Below, piece after piece: positions 23,594-35,243 of a stretch of DNA of 64,000 nt. How positions within the stretch are numbered: the stretch's first letter is position 1; each line of letters begins with the position of its first letter. The notes beneath the pieces are model-generated. The model was not told the DNA's origin, searched no databases, and saw only the letters and a list, made by a program, of their open reading frames with translations. Both the position numbers and the translations under genes were made by a program. Origin of the DNA: Epichloe hybrida (lineage: Eukaryota; Ascomycota; Sordariomycetes; Hypocreales; Clavicipitaceae); assembly GCA_019022495.1 (NCBI GenBank), contig JAFEKR010000030.1:434001-498000 (forward strand), given 5' to 3'.

Positions 23594-25506
23594 ATGCGTC
23601 CCAGACAAGCCCTCACCTCACTACTCGCCTTCCCATCACTAACAAATGCTGATGGTGTCGAAAATGTACGACAAGCCGCCACACACGATTGGAACTCCAT
23701 CAGGCCCTCGAAATCCCTAGAATATCACGGTTGCTACCAGAACGCAGCCCAATGCGCACGTCTCATCCTTCCGCTAGACTACAAAAACCCCAATGACACG
23801 CGCAACGTCATCGTCGCCATCCTCAAGCACCCTGCTGCCGTTCCAGAAAACCATCCCACATTCGGAGGTTCCATCTTCTTGAATCCCGGAGGGCCAGGCG
23901 GCTCAGCGACAGAAATGGCCAGGACTGTGGGCCCAGAGTTCCAGAGACGCCTAGAGAGATCCGGCCGTCGGCACTACGAGTACATTGGCATTGATCCTCG
24001 AGGCATTGGATTCAGTTGGCCACCGGCAAACTGCTTTCCCGATGACCTATTCTCGAGACAAATCCTGAAAACGGAAACGCGGGGTCTAGGCCCGTTGGAC
24101 GAAGGAGACAGAACGGTTCCCTACGGTCTCGCCCTGCACGATGGTTTCGGGCAGCGCTGCCTCACAGCAGACAGTAGCGGTGCGAACGGCGGTCCCATCA
24201 TGGCGTATGCTGGGACGGCAAGCGTGGCGCGAGACATGGTCGAGGTTACTGATAGAATTGAAGAGCTTCGCCGGAAGGGGGCAAACAAATCTTCATCCGC
24301 CACCAACAGCACACGACAGGACGTGGCCCGAGTGCAGTACATGGGTTTCTCCTATGGCACCGTTCTAGGACACTACCTGGTCTCTCTTTTCCCTGAGCGC
24401 GTCGGCCGCATTGTTCTGGACGGCGTCGTCGACGCTCAAGACTATTCGACTGGTCCAGTACGTTCCCTCGTCATCCCGCACTCATTTATTCACTTCGCAT
24501 CTCCCACTAACTCATGCCACAGGGTTGGACGAGGAATCTCATCGATACCGACAAGATCTACACTGATTTCTTCAAGGGCTGCCACCTGAATCCCTCGACA
24601 TGTGCACTATCTCGCAAAGACGATACCTCGGGCGCTGACGTCCAACATCGCTTCGAAAGATGGTTGCACACTATTCAGAAGGCGCCCATTACATCGATTG
24701 GTCCCTCGGGCGACATACGCGTCCTTCCAGCCTCCGGTGTGCGCTCATACATGGGCGATGCGTTTTACACTCCACTCGCCACTTTCAAGGACATGGCATC
24801 CCGGCTGGACAAGGCCATGAACGGTAACGCAACGGCTCTATTCGAAGCATACTTCCAAGACCTTACGCCACAGCATACCAAAAAAGGCTGTGTTTTCGAT
24901 GAAATCCAGGGGCCAGATGGCGGAGATGGAGGCGTCCCAGTCTTATGTGGCGACGGCGACGACGTCTCGGGCAAAGACGCAGGCTGGTGGCGGCGCTATT
25001 CCAAGCAGCTGGTATCTCAGTCCTCCATCTACGGTGCGCAATGGGCTACTATCCGCTTCCGCTGCTCTCGATGGCCCTTCAAGTCCAATTGGCAGTTCAA
25101 AGGCCCCTTTACGGCGCCAGCACCCAAGGTGGATGCCGGTGGCAAGCCTGTGCCAGGGTACCCGGCTGCGCCCAACTTGTACCTCACCAGTCGCTTGGAC
25201 CCTGTTACTCCTCTCGTCAATGCTCGCGAGATGCGAAAGAGGTACCCGGGTTCCGGCCTGGTCATCGTAGAGGGCGCCGGCCACACTGCCGTCAATGCTG
25301 AAGGCAACAGCGAGTGCTTCGCCAGCGCACTGGCGACTTATCTGGAGACTGGCTCTGTCCCTGAAAAAGAATTAATCTGCCAACCCGAGTGCGGACCGTG
25401 GCAAGAAACCTGTCAGGGCCGGGGCTTATCGGGCCTGGCTAAGCGTCATGATGCACGATCCGCAGGAAATCGACCCAAATTCCCATTGGGCGTGGAGTGG
25501 CTCTAG
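23594..25506 (+). CDS. secreted alpha/beta-hydrolase, peptidase S33 / TAP-like family
   Basis: Exons 23594-24457 and 24523-25506 give 615 aa. The 65-bp intron has a GTACGT donor, a CACTAAC branch site and a CACAG acceptor. The protein has the oxyanion-loop motif NPGGPGGS (about 98-104) and the nucleophile elbow GFSYGT with S253. The acid D514 sits in TSRLDPVTP and the base H542 in EGAGHTAV, so the triad is complete. The C-terminal part matches the TAP-like C-terminal domain. A short hydrophobic N-terminus may be a weak signal peptide. Family members hydrolyse N-terminal residues or peptides from small substrates, and related proteins act as esterases, so the substrate is unassigned. Many Cys residues support secretion. 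The neighbouring gene on the minus strand is convergent. Confidence 0.88.
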
Positions 25507-25862
25507 TTTAGACGCAAAACTGGGCAATATAATGCATTCTTGGCTCTATACTATTGCATGCGTGCTGTGACGCGAACTTGGAAGCTCGCACTCAATCAAG
25601 GTACTTTAAGGTACTTTACGGGAAATCCGTTCACCGATCAATGCTCATGTGAAATTTCCTCGTACTAAATACTATCGCAATAATCCCCGATCATTTCTGC
25701 ATATCTTTTTCTGCAGTTACACCGATCTTGCAGCCTCCATACATTATGCTGCCTTCCAAGAAATTATCATCACATTTCTTTCTCAATAAAGCAAATCATT
25801 GTATCCCGCAGCAATTACGTGTAAGTAATCCTCGCATAAGGTCCCTTTCTTTGCACAGTAAA
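25507..25862. other. short convergent intergenic region
   Basis: This is 356 bp between two converging genes. It has AT-rich 3'-UTR-like sequence with a small direct repeat of AAGGTACTTTA near 25600. Nothing else is visible. Confidence 0.6.
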
Positions 25863-28800
25863 TCAGGCAGCCGAGTTCCAAACAAAATCGTCATCCAACC
25901 TCCGAAGACCAGCTGGAGTCCATGACCAGACACCTCTGCGAACGGCTGACTCAACAACCTCCCGTTTCACATGCTGAGGATCAACGTTTTCGCGACACTG
26001 CGCCGCCGCACAACCGTTGTCAGTCCAGCCGAAGGAGAAGTCATCGGCCCACCAAGTTCGGAGATCAGCCCCAACACGAACTTGAATCAATACGGACGTG
26101 ATGTTCTGGTATCCATCGAATACCACCGGGGTCAGGGGACAGGGAGCATTGGGGAAACCTGGGCAGGCTGGAACACGTTTGACCTCAGACCACGCAATAG
26201 ACATTTCATTCGCGGCTGCTTGGTTATATGTGAAAGCTGAGATGTGAAATTCGCACCATTGTTCAGCGGCACGGGCAGCACAGCCCAAGTTTGCGCCGTA
26301 GAGGTTGAATCGGAAGCAAGGGTTGGCGGAATTCGGTCCAACGCCAATTTCTGCAGTATCGCACGATTGCTCGGTAGTCAATGAGGGAGGAACAAACTCA
26401 ATCATTTGACCACCAGAGGAAGGCGTGTATCCTTGAACAGTTTGGGGTGAGAGCGGCGAAACCAGAAATCCTTCAGAGAACCAAAGATCCCCTGAAGGAT
26501 TGAACAGGGGCCCCGATTTGAGGTTGTCAAACTATATTGGTCAGCAATCTATGGGAACTTTGTCTTGAGTAGTAGTTGACTTACATTCAAGGTGTTATTG
26601 CCAATCTTTGACCCAGCTGGGCAAACGGCAGGGACTGGAGAGGCAGGCACACTTATCACTGGCGCGTCCGAAGTTGAGGCTGGTGGAGGAGGCATCTTGG
26701 TCGAGCTATCGGGCGTGATTGGAGTGGTTTGGACAACAGTGGAACTTGAGTTGCTCCATCCCGTAGCAAGGGGAGAGACGCTAGCAGTCAGTTAGCATCT
26801 TCAATCAATTTGAATGTGGGGAGAAAGCTTGCCTTGCTCGTCGTATGAGAGCCCGCCGTGCGACTGAGATCTTGGCGGGCACAGCGACAGTGACAAGGGT
26901 AGTCAGGGGGAACTTCAAGGTGTGAGTGGTTGTTGGTTCCGGAATGATGTTGACCCAGGTACTAGTTTGAACCGCGGTGGGGGGACCCTGTTGCTTGCTC
27001 AACAAAGACGAAAGAGGGAAAGTATACTCGCTCGGGTGAGCTGAGACTGCGGACTGAGATGCTGGTAGACCTTTCCCATCAGAGCTGCCTGGGTTGCCAT
27101 ATGCCGTAGCAGGTGCGCCAGTGATGACTGAGAAGCTGGGCATGCCATCGAGCCCCGTGACAACGGTATATACGGGAGCTTTTGAAATGGCGTCAGTCCC
27201 AGCAGGTAGCATGCCAGATTCCAATGACAAAACAGCGGGTGGTGGTGGAATTGCTGGGGCGGGTGAAACTTGGGATCCATAGTCTTGCAATTTGGGTACG
27301 ATTGATGAACCAGACCCAGGGGCTTCAGCGGCAGTAAATGGACTTGGAATTCCAGATGTCAATGCTGGAAGCGGTTGAAAGTTGACAATGGTTTGTACAA
27401 GAGAAGAGATCAGACCATTGGACCCAACCACAGGGATAGTAAGGGCAGTTGTTAGGGGAATCTTCGCTGGTAAAGATGTTGTAACTCCCTGGGGGAGATC
27501 AGACAAGATCTGTGAAACCACCGAAGGAAGCCCAAGCGTAGCTGTTGGTAATGGAGCACTGAGATATACAGGTAGCGGTGCAGTCAAAACAACTGTCTCG
27601 ATGACAGGAGTCACCACGCCGTTTGGTCCCACAATATCGACAGTGATGCCAGTCACAAAAGGCTGGCCGGCTTGGGGTGGCAATTGAGTGCCTTGGGGGA
27701 GTGCGCTTGTCAGATCTTGAGACACAGCAGATGGAAGTCCAATGACAGTGCCAGTTGGAAGGGGGCTGCTATTTGGCATCGCAATGGTCGATTCAGTGAC
27801 AGTAGGAAGGCCATCCGTACCAATGACAGTGTAACTGACGCAAGTAGTCAATGCCTGGGGTGAGCTTTGACTGAACAGGACTTGACTGGGTGCAACAGTG
27901 ATTTGACTGGGTATGCCTGTGACAAGTCCAGATGGGGTGCCGCTGGCCCCAGGTGAAGCAGTAGGCCCAGAGACGAGGTAGGTTGTTTCAACGACTGTCA
28001 GTTTCCCATCAGACCCAAGGAGAGTGTACGATGAGCAAGTAGGGGTAGCATCAGAAAATCCAATTCCCGAGACGATAGTCTGCGAGCCAACCGATGGGGT
28101 GGCTTGAACGGTGATGCCATTTGGAAGATTCTGGGGCAGGTCTGTAGCCAATACGACTGACGCGGGGATGACCAGGGTTGACTCAACAACAGTTGGCCGA
28201 CCATCAGGGCCAAGGACTGTGAAAGTAGTCCGACTGGTAACGTCATCGCCTCCTTGTGGGGAGATGGAGGACCCCGTCGGCAGGGCATCTGAAGCAGCTG
28301 TGACAGACGCAGTCTGCATCACCCAAGTAGAGTAGACGATAGTCGATGTTCCATCATTCCCTAGGATGGTGATGGCGGTAGATGTGACCATGCCTGGTCC
28401 AGTATAGGCCGGTATAGGGCCAGCAGCAGTGATAGTAGTAACCGGTGTGTTCTCAGAGAGGCCCGACGTGACGCCTTGAGCGCCGACACTGCCATCAGTG
28501 ACGGTAGCGATAATGGTTGAGATGGGGGTGCCACTGTTTTCTTGCTTTGTGCTGACATTGGACTCGACAACAGTCTCTTTGCCGTCAGAACCAGTGACCG
28601 TCCAGCATGTAACAGCAGGCGAGAGACCTGACGTCGCTCCTGCCTCAGCGGGTGTAAGAGTTATGGTGTGAGTAGAGACAACAGTGATGGGACTGGGGCC
28701 ATCTGAACCGGTAACCCACTCAACAACAGTATCTGTCACAGTGGTATAGCTTGACTCGTCACCATTTGGCATCCCAGAGCCTTGGGGAGCGTTATTTGCA

Positions 28801-29615
28801 GTGCCTATGTTGTCTGATGAGTAGGGTGAAGCATTCGGTGCATTACCTTGAGCTGTGCTCGCAGCGTCAACAGGCTTGCCAGTCTCCGCTGGGTTGCTCC
28901 CCAATACAGAGACAGTACTGTCGTAATTGCCAGGCCCGGAAGCAGACGCGCCATTAAGAACAGGACCAGTCGTAACAGGTGAAGAATCAGAATCAGACAC
29001 AGGGGTCACAGGATTGCTCCCCGATACATAGACAGTACTGTCGTATTTGCCAGGCCCGGAAGCAGACGCGCCATTGACAACAGGACCAGTCGTAACAGGT
29101 GAAGAATCAAAATCAGACACAGGGGTCGCAGCATTGCTCCCCGAGCTGGAGCCGCCAACCCAAAGGTCTGAGATAGTCAGAGTGGTGAAGATTTCAACCG
29201 TTGGTTTATCGACAGGAGCAGAGTTCAAAGGAGACACCTCGACAGTGTGTGTTGGATGAACAGTGCGGTAAACAGTGCCATCCGGACTGGTTGTTTCTAG
29301 CGGCGGAGTGTTGTCATTGTGGGCAGGGCCAGTAGGATACACGGTGATGAAGACTGTAGTAGCGCCTTGCATGGAGCAAGATTGTCCATTTGGACCATTT
29401 GAGATGCCACCATCGGCCGTCACCGTAACGGAGCTCTTTGGAGAGTCGTCCTGGCCAGCGGAGCTTGCAGAATCAACTTGCTCACTGCAAAAGAGTTAGT
29501 TGACGAAGAAAAGGTTGACTCGAAGTCTGGATACTAACCCGTAACTGGCTTGAGCTGCAGTAAGGTGCAAAAGTCTGCTGGCCGCTATGACCCCGAATGG
29601 AAGAGAGACACGCAT
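25863..29615 (-). CDS. mucin/adhesin-like secreted repeat protein (1197 aa) with conserved C-terminal domain
   Basis: Four exons: 29615-29539, 29484-26833, 26780-26585 and 26531-25863. Intron 2 uses a GC donor (AG/GCAAGC) with a TGCTAAC branch site and is 52 bp. A signal peptide, MRVSLPFGVIAASRLLHLTA, starts the protein. Residues ~60-900 are Ser/Thr/Pro/Gly-rich and hold about seven degenerate repeats of ~65 residues centred on a G-x-DG-x-x-TVVEST core. Two 120-bp DNA repeats (28896-29015, 29016-29135) lie near the N-terminus. The C-terminal ~235 residues form a Cys-containing globular domain beginning CPAGSKIGNNTLN, of a type seen in other fungal surface proteins, possibly DUF7371. I infer a heavily O-glycosylated wall or matrix protein. 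No GPI signal is apparent. Confidence 0.8.
28896..29135 (-). repeat. two tandem 120-bp coding repeats
   Basis: Units 28896-29015 and 29016-29135 are nearly identical and in frame. Each encodes 40 residues built around SSPVTTGPV and NGASASGPG. A partial start of a third unit (GCTCCCCGA) follows at 29136. The repeat lies in the N-terminal Ser/Thr-rich part of the adhesin-like protein and is likely length-variable between strains. Confidence 0.85.
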
Positions 29616-30717
29616 TCTTCTATCCGGTAATGAGTTGAAGACACCCGGACGCAATTTAAAGACACCAGATGTGATGAATCAAGTAGCTAAATTGTGCGGG
29701 AAATGAAACGAGGATCGAGGTCGGGATGTATCAAAAATGTCAGAATGAGCGGTTGACAGGAGATGGTGCAGACAGTCTAGGAGTTGTCGAGACAAGTTCA
29801 AAGGGAATGAGGGTGAGCTGAAGTTAATGGAAGCAGAAGGAATCGAAAGATGTGTCTACGAGAGAGCACTGACACTTTTGGGGAAGGGGCTTTGTGAGGC
29901 CAGGGCGCGATATCACGCCGTGGTCTGCGACATCAAGTCAGGGAAGGAAGGAAGGTACACAAGTCAGACAGTTGTCAGCTGCGGGCAGCCAGGCTCCGGC
30001 TGCCACACTGCGATCATGTCAGGCTGATCGAATGGTAGAACAAGTGTCAATGTCCGAATCTTTGTTCAACAATACGGTGTAGTTAATGAGATCAATATCA
30101 TGTTAGTGACTTTATGAACTCTCGACCAAAATTTGACGATTTTCCGCCTTGGGATATTAGATCGACTCGGACGAATGTGTCTTGCAGGCCCTGAATGGCC
30201 GGCGAAGGCAAATGAGCAAAACACCAGTGCCTCATCCAGCTCTTTCCTCCCATGAATTCTTGCCGAGACAGTCCGACAGCTGTCGACACCCGCCTGATGC
30301 GAAGCAGTCCGGTACACCGGCATAATCAGGCCACTTTGTTCGACCAATGGCCGTGACGACCTATCATCAATTGACGAAATCGGCAGCAAATTCCGGGCGA
30401 AGAAATCGTGCTCCACACATGACGAGCACTTTGAAATATGAAAAGTTGCCGATGTGTCGAGCGGGGCGAGTTCGCCGCTCGACAGCTGGCCGGTCTGCCA
30501 GCAGCCGATAAGTCAAAGCTGGAGCTGCAAGGACACGTTATTCGCAGAATACGACGAGAGGTATAGTGGCACCTAGTTCCTGGGGCATTGACGTGTGCCC
30601 TCGGCTCCAGCTCCAACTCCAGCCACCACTATTTAGAACGAGGCCTGATCTGATAGGTCTGTGCCAGGGAGAACAAGGCTTTCAGGGGAGCTTGCCCGCA
30701 TTCGAGAACGAGAATTT
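29616..30717. other. intergenic; no supported gene
   Basis: About 1.1 kb upstream of the adhesin-like gene and downstream of the EI24-like gene. A 116-codon minus frame at 30066-30416 has no domain features or codon regularity that I can recognise and overlaps other frames. Nothing further is visible. Confidence 0.5.
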
Positions 30718-31685
30718 TCAAGCTATCTCGTCAGAGTACTCTGGAGGAGGTTGAGTTGACACTTCTTCGTTCACTATGAGTGAGTCGACAGCACGGCACT
30801 TTCGCGCCTCTTCAAGTCTGGCTGCCCACATGGCCGAGCCAGCAGTCGTTGTCAGTAGGAAGAGGAAGGACAAGATGGGTATCAGTTCCAGAACCATGGC
30901 CACGGTCCCAAACCAGATGTATTCCCACGTAAGAAGCTTGATTTGTCGTTTTGATTCTTCTTTGGAAAGACCGCGCAGCTGAAACCACCTGTAGTGCGCC
31001 AATTTCCCCAGTCTCGTTCCAGTGATGATGATGAAAGCCAGAGTACCAACATAAGGGATGAGATTGAGAGGCAAGAAGACGATCAGCTCAACAATCTGAA
31101 CAATGCTCCATGGCGTGTAGATGGCAGAGCTTGTGGGCTTCCCCAGCATCTTGACCGCCGTCGGCGCATCGTCAAAAAGAATCCGATGGGGCGCAATAAG
31201 GCTCTGCAATCCGAATTTGATGAAAGTAGCCTAGCGAAGCGATGAGTTGATTGGCTAATGGACAAAACTTCCGACTTGAATCAGTGCAAATGACAACTCA
31301 CGTCGAAAACGTCGACGCGACATTCGTCGACGAAAAACCCTTCAAACAGACCTTGGATGATGACCAACCCCTCCCCCAACGTCAGGACAACCGCATTGAC
31401 CCAAGCTCCCCAGCCGTGGAAAATGGCGAGGAAGGCGTACTGTGGCAGGAAGGCGAAGGTGAAAAGGATGAGATAGACGAGAAATGAGATTATCGACAGC
31501 GGCAACAGCCGACCGGTGAATAAAGGCCAGAACTCTTTGTTGCGCAGAAAATACCAGATGCCGCGAATGGGATACGACGCCGCGACACCAGCCCGTTTCA
31601 GGTAGTTGACCGGTCGCGATTCCACAAGTGAGCGCGCATCAACGCTGTGGGACTGGCTGCCAGACTGGCTACCTTGCGATGGCAT
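30718..31685 (-). CDS. EI24/RRT8-like multi-pass membrane protein (298 aa)
   Basis: Exons 31685-31302 and 31230-30718 flank a 71-bp GTGAGT...CTAG intron in phase 0. The N-terminus is Ser/Gln-rich. It is followed by the sequence YPIRGIWYFLRNKEFWPLF and hydrophobic segments near residues 60-80, 85-105, 170-200 and 235-260. The central IVFLPLNLIPYVGT and ITGTRLGKLAHYRWFQLRG segments match the EI24-domain family that includes yeast outer spore wall protein RRT8 and the LDS proteins, which are lipid-droplet or spore-wall associated. The C-terminus is acidic and ends in a PPPEY-type motif that could recruit WW-domain proteins. Role in this organism is inferred only from family. Confidence 0.78.
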
Positions 31686-32061
31686 TGTGAGAGGCGACTG
31701 AGCTTTTGAAGTACTTCGGCGTGGGTGTGTTCGAGGTTGGCAGGAAATGCTAGATTAAAGAATACATAGCTGAGCGCGTCCCTCGACACTAATACGTCGT
31801 CACACCGTCGGTTGTGGGGGCGGCTGTCTCGAGATTCCCTCAACAATTCTAACGACTAACGACCTACCTACCCTACAGAACAGGCAAGGCAAGTCAAAGC
31901 ATGTGCACAACATGCACCAACTACACTTTAGTCGCTTCGCTATGTTCAGATGAAATCCAAAACGTATGTGACGGTCACGGAGGGCAGTAACTGGTCCCTG
32001 ACACTCTGTCAACTGTGGCACTGGCGATGTGCCTCGCTTGGAGCTGACGACCCCAAAGAAC
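31686..32061. other. short intergenic region
   Basis: This is 376 bp separating the EI24-like start from the gelsolin-like stop on the same strand. It would hold the EI24-like promoter and the gelsolin-like 3' UTR. No repeats or RNA genes are visible. Confidence 0.55.
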
Positions 32062-33282
32062 CTAGTTTGCTTCAATAGCACGCATGAAAGCCCTGCTCTC
32101 GTTCCCCTCGTTGACCTTTGCCAGCGGTGTCAAGTGCTGCTCAGCATCCACGTTACCACCGCTCTGAAGATGACGAAGATATGCCTGTGCCACAGACAAC
32201 CACTTGGCCTTTTCCTGACGGCTGGCACCAGCCCCTTCCCACACCCAAATGGCTTTGCCGCCATCATCGAGCAAGAACACATCGTTGCCGTTCAGATCGT
32301 CCTTGGAGATCCGGCCGCCGTCCTTGATAAGATCGAACGTCAGCTGGCCACTCGCATCGCTAAGACGAAAAAGCTTCCTCGACGACTTGCTGTTTGAACT
32401 CTTGGCAGAAGATCTCGTTGCAGACGTCGTGATCGGGCGTTGCTGCCGGAAACCCTCTCGAGGAGTGGCGTCGTCTCCACCGAGGAGATCAGTGATTCGA
32501 CGCGCCCGCGACTCAGCCTGAGCAATCACCTCGACGTCAACATGCTTGGCAAGGGTCATATCGTGGACGACCTGGGCTGCCTTGGCCTTCTCCATGGGGC
32601 TACAGCTTCTCCCCTGCCACACCCAAATCTTGCCGCCCGTGTCAAGGATGAAGACGTCCCCGTCATCCAGACTGCCGATCTCGGGCTCCACCTCGTGCAC
32701 GACGACGCCGCTGCCCGCCGATGCAGACGACGGGCTCTGGAATACCCGCAGCAGGGTCCGAATCTCCCTGGGCGCCTCCTTCTCGACGTGGCGGAACCCA
32801 GAGCGGACACCGCCCGATCGAATTGATAGCCGAGGAAACAGGGCCAGAAACTCGTCGGACGGGGCGCTCTGGATCTCGCGGTGCTGAGTGGCCGCCCCTC
32901 GCAAGAACTCATCCAGCTCAACCGTCTTGTACGCCGCCGTCCCGGCCTCATCCTGCGTGGTGTGGTTCCCGAGCCAGAAGAATATGTCGTGACCCAGCTT
33001 CTCCGACTCCTTCTTGCCCACTTTGTACGAGTGGAGGACGATGAAGCTGTCGCCGTCGAAGAAGTGGCCGTACTTGTTCTCCGGCCACGGCACGACCTGG
33101 AAGTCCTCGATGCGCCAGACGCGGAGGCCAGCCTTGGTGCCTACGGCGCCATCGTTCCAGGCGGGCTCGCTCGCGGCCGAGTTGTACTTGACGCGGTGGT
33201 CGATGTCGGACCCGACGAGCTCGACATTGCTGTCTTTGATGTCGTACTCTTGGAGGTGGACTAGTCCTTGGTTGGGTGGCAT
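32062..33282 (-). CDS. severin/fragmin-type gelsolin-domain actin-binding protein (406 aa)
   Basis: A single exon starting MPPNQGLVHLQEYDI. Three gelsolin-like repeats are visible. The first is around LRVWRIEDFQVVPWPENKYG and HDIFFWLGNHTTQDEAGTAA (about 50-125). The second is around SLDDGDVFILDTGGKIWVWQG (about 200-240). The third is around LNGNDVFLLDDGGKAIWVWEG (about 330-370). Three repeats and a 45-kDa size match severin/fragmin, which cut and cap actin filaments in a calcium-dependent way. A Ser-rich linker (about 285-305) precedes repeat three. The absence of introns is notable but the frame is fully intact. It acts in the cytosol; the calcium-binding residues were not individually assigned. 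Confidence 0.9.
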   Translation of the reverse strand: MPPNQGLVHLQEYDIKDSNVELVGSDIDHRVKYNSAASEPAWNDGAVGTKAGLRVWRIEDFQVVPWPENKYGHFFDGDSFIVLHSYKVGKKESEKLGHDIFFWLGNHTTQDEAGTAAYKTVELDEFLRGAATQHREIQSAPSDEFLALFPRLSIRSGGVRSGFRHVEKEAPREIRTLLRVFQSPSSASAGSGVVVHEVEPEIGSLDDGDVFILDTGGKIWVWQGRSCSPMEKAKAAQVVHDMTLAKHVDVEVIAQAESRARRITDLLGGDDATPREGFRQQRPITTSATRSSAKSSNSKSSRKLFRLSDASGQLTFDLIKDGGRISKDDLNGNDVFLLDDGGKAIWVWEGAGASRQEKAKWLSVAQAYLRHLQSGGNVDAEQHLTPLAKVNEGNESRAFMRAIEAN

Positions 33283-33905
33283 TCTGGGTCCGTCGTTGGT
33301 TTTTCGAATGTAATTGAGGGGACTTTTAGGAGACCAAAGGTTGTAACTTGTGGGTGAGTCTGAGGACGCAGATGGACGGTTTCGATGTCGTTGACAGTGA
33401 AGAGGAGTGTGACTCGATTAGTATATGGTTGTGCGCAAGGAAAGACTCGTTGGCCAGTCCTCACATCTATGCGGATATATTTCGTGCGCCAAAAGTGACG
33501 GTACATCTACGATCTGGCTGGGGTGCTGCCCCGCGATGCTCCAGCGGGTTGTTTCAGGGGTTCAGTGGCTGCGCAGTTATGTCACAGCGCGCGGGGCAGG
33601 AGGGGCTCAACGGGGGCTCGGGCGCGAGTATGTTAACGCTCGACTTGGCCTGGACCTGACCAAGTTGCTTCGGGGCCGTTGCCTGTGCTTCATCACGAGA
33701 GCCAGATGAACCAGAACCCATGAGGATCGATACGATAAAGGCTGCGTGTAGAAGAGTGCCAAAATATCACGACACAGGTGCAAAAAAACGTGCACTTTTA
33801 TCCCGCCATGTGCTTGCACTTGTCTTCCAGTAAGAAAGCCAAGAGGCCTTGACCGGGATTTTTTTTTTCACGTCTGTTTATTCCATGTCAGTTCTCCCAT
33901 GTGTT
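33283..33905. other. intergenic between gelsolin-like and COG5 genes
   Basis: This is 623 bp containing the presumed gelsolin-like promoter and the COG5 3' UTR. No conserved frame, repeat or RNA gene is visible. Confidence 0.55.
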
Positions 33906-35243
33906 CTATCTCAGGTTATTCGTGACACTGCCCACCATGACCGCAACCTCGCGATCCCAATTCACCTCGGCGGCCTTTTCCTTCTTCTTCCCGGTTGTGA
34001 ACGCGGCCGGCGGCTGAGACCCCTTCAGAACAGCTTGCCTAATGGCATCCCCCACATTTGCCTTGTTGGACTTGAGGGTTCGCGCGACGACTCCTCCCCT
34101 GTGCACAATGTCCTGGACGCGAGTGGCCAGGCTGCCTGCCATGGTGCGCCAAAAGTACGATGCCAGCGACCCGGTCTCCAGGTGTGCGAGCAGTGGTTGA
34201 ATCAAACTGGGTTCCTTGTGGGTTGTCGAGTCCGGCAAAAGCGGATGGTTGGGAGGCTTGCTTTCCTGGAGTATCATCTCGACGGCAATCACGTTCTGAC
34301 ACTTGAGTGTCACTTCGCTCAGCGCCCGATCAAGAGATGGCAGCTGGCCGAGAGAACGTGAAAGAGACGTGATGCCTGTTTGTAGAGAGGAGCGGATGAA
34401 TGTGTCCAAGGCCGTGAGCAGCAACCGTGGTGCCCAGCGCTTAGGATTGATGCCGGAAGTAGGTGATAGGAGATAGAGAGTCGTGAAGGCATATTCCAGC
34501 TTGGCTCTTGCTTCTTCGCCTTGGGAAAAGGTCATGTTGGCAGGTATGGAGAATTCTCGCACGATTTTTTCGGCGGTTTCGCGAACAGATCGTTCCAGCG
34601 GAGTGATGACGGAGTCTAGAAGAGCCCGGATGGCATGGACCTTGTCCAGGCCGTGGCCCTCCTCGCCTGGAGCTTTGCTGTCGAGCACTTCGCGGAGCGA
34701 CAGAATCGTGTAAGAGCATCGAACGATTGCCTCGTGGTCAACTTTTGTGCCCGGGCCGTTGAGTTCCGAGTATTGCAGCTCCAGTTGTCGTCCTAACTGA
34801 AGACAGCGACCAACCGAGCGTCCGAGCCGGAGCGTTTCCCACAGTCGCAGTGCCACGTGGCGGACCTCGTCGGCCTCGGCATGCTTATCAATGACGTCCT
34901 TCTCCAATTGCTTGTAGCTATCGTTGAGGTTTTTCAGTTGCGTGTCGAGCTCCGAAATGATGCGTTTGCTGGCCTGGTTCTGCGTCTGGGTGAACTCCAG
35001 CAGAGGCACGGCAGATCTCGTTGTCAGGACGTCGATGTGGGAGTCGATCTCTTGTGTGTCGAACAAGACTCGGGAGAGCGGCGTGGAGAGGTCTAGGGGG
35101 GTATCATTGGGGTTGTTTGTAGATACGACCAACGTGTTGGCAAAGGCCGTGGGCGAAAAGTCGGGGGAGAGAAAGGCTTCGTAGTCAATGTAGGATGGCT
35201 CGTCGAGCTCAGTCCCGCTGGCCTGCTGCTCTGCGCTGGTCAT
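33906..35243 (-). CDS. cog5: conserved oligomeric Golgi complex subunit 5 (445 aa)
   Basis: The start MTSAEQQASGTELDEP at 35243 was preferred over a 14-codon upstream extension. The N-terminal block DYEAFLSPDFSPTAFANTLV followed by NNPNDTPLDLSTPLSRVLFD is diagnostic of fungal COG5. It is followed by a coiled-coil stretch (about 85-130) that would join the lobe-B tethering complex. COG tethers retrograde vesicles at the Golgi and keeps glycosylation enzymes in place. Length fits the short fungal form. There is no intron. It is head-to-head with the DUF2434-like gene, separated by 746 bp. Confidence 0.9.
   Translation of the reverse strand: MTSAEQQASGTELDEPSYIDYEAFLSPDFSPTAFANTLVVSTNNPNDTPLDLSTPLSRVLFDTQEIDSHIDVLTTRSAVPLLEFTQTQNQASKRIISELDTQLKNLNDSYKQLEKDVIDKHAEADEVRHVALRLWETLRLGRSVGRCLQLGRQLELQYSELNGPGTKVDHEAIVRCSYTILSLREVLDSKAPGEEGHGLDKVHAIRALLDSVITPLERSVRETAEKIVREFSIPANMTFSQGEEARAKLEYAFTTLYLLSPTSGINPKRWAPRLLLTALDTFIRSSLQTGITSLSRSLGQLPSLDRALSEVTLKCQNVIAVEMILQESKPPNHPLLPDSTTHKEPSLIQPLLAHLETGSLASYFWRTMAGSLATRVQDIVHRGGVVARTLKSNKANVGDAIRQAVLKGSQPPAAFTTGKKKEKAAEVNWDREVAVMVGSVTNNLR

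Noticed and set aside
30066..30416. 116-codon minus-strand frame
   Set aside because: Unremarkable composition, overlaps other short frames, and no family resemblance.
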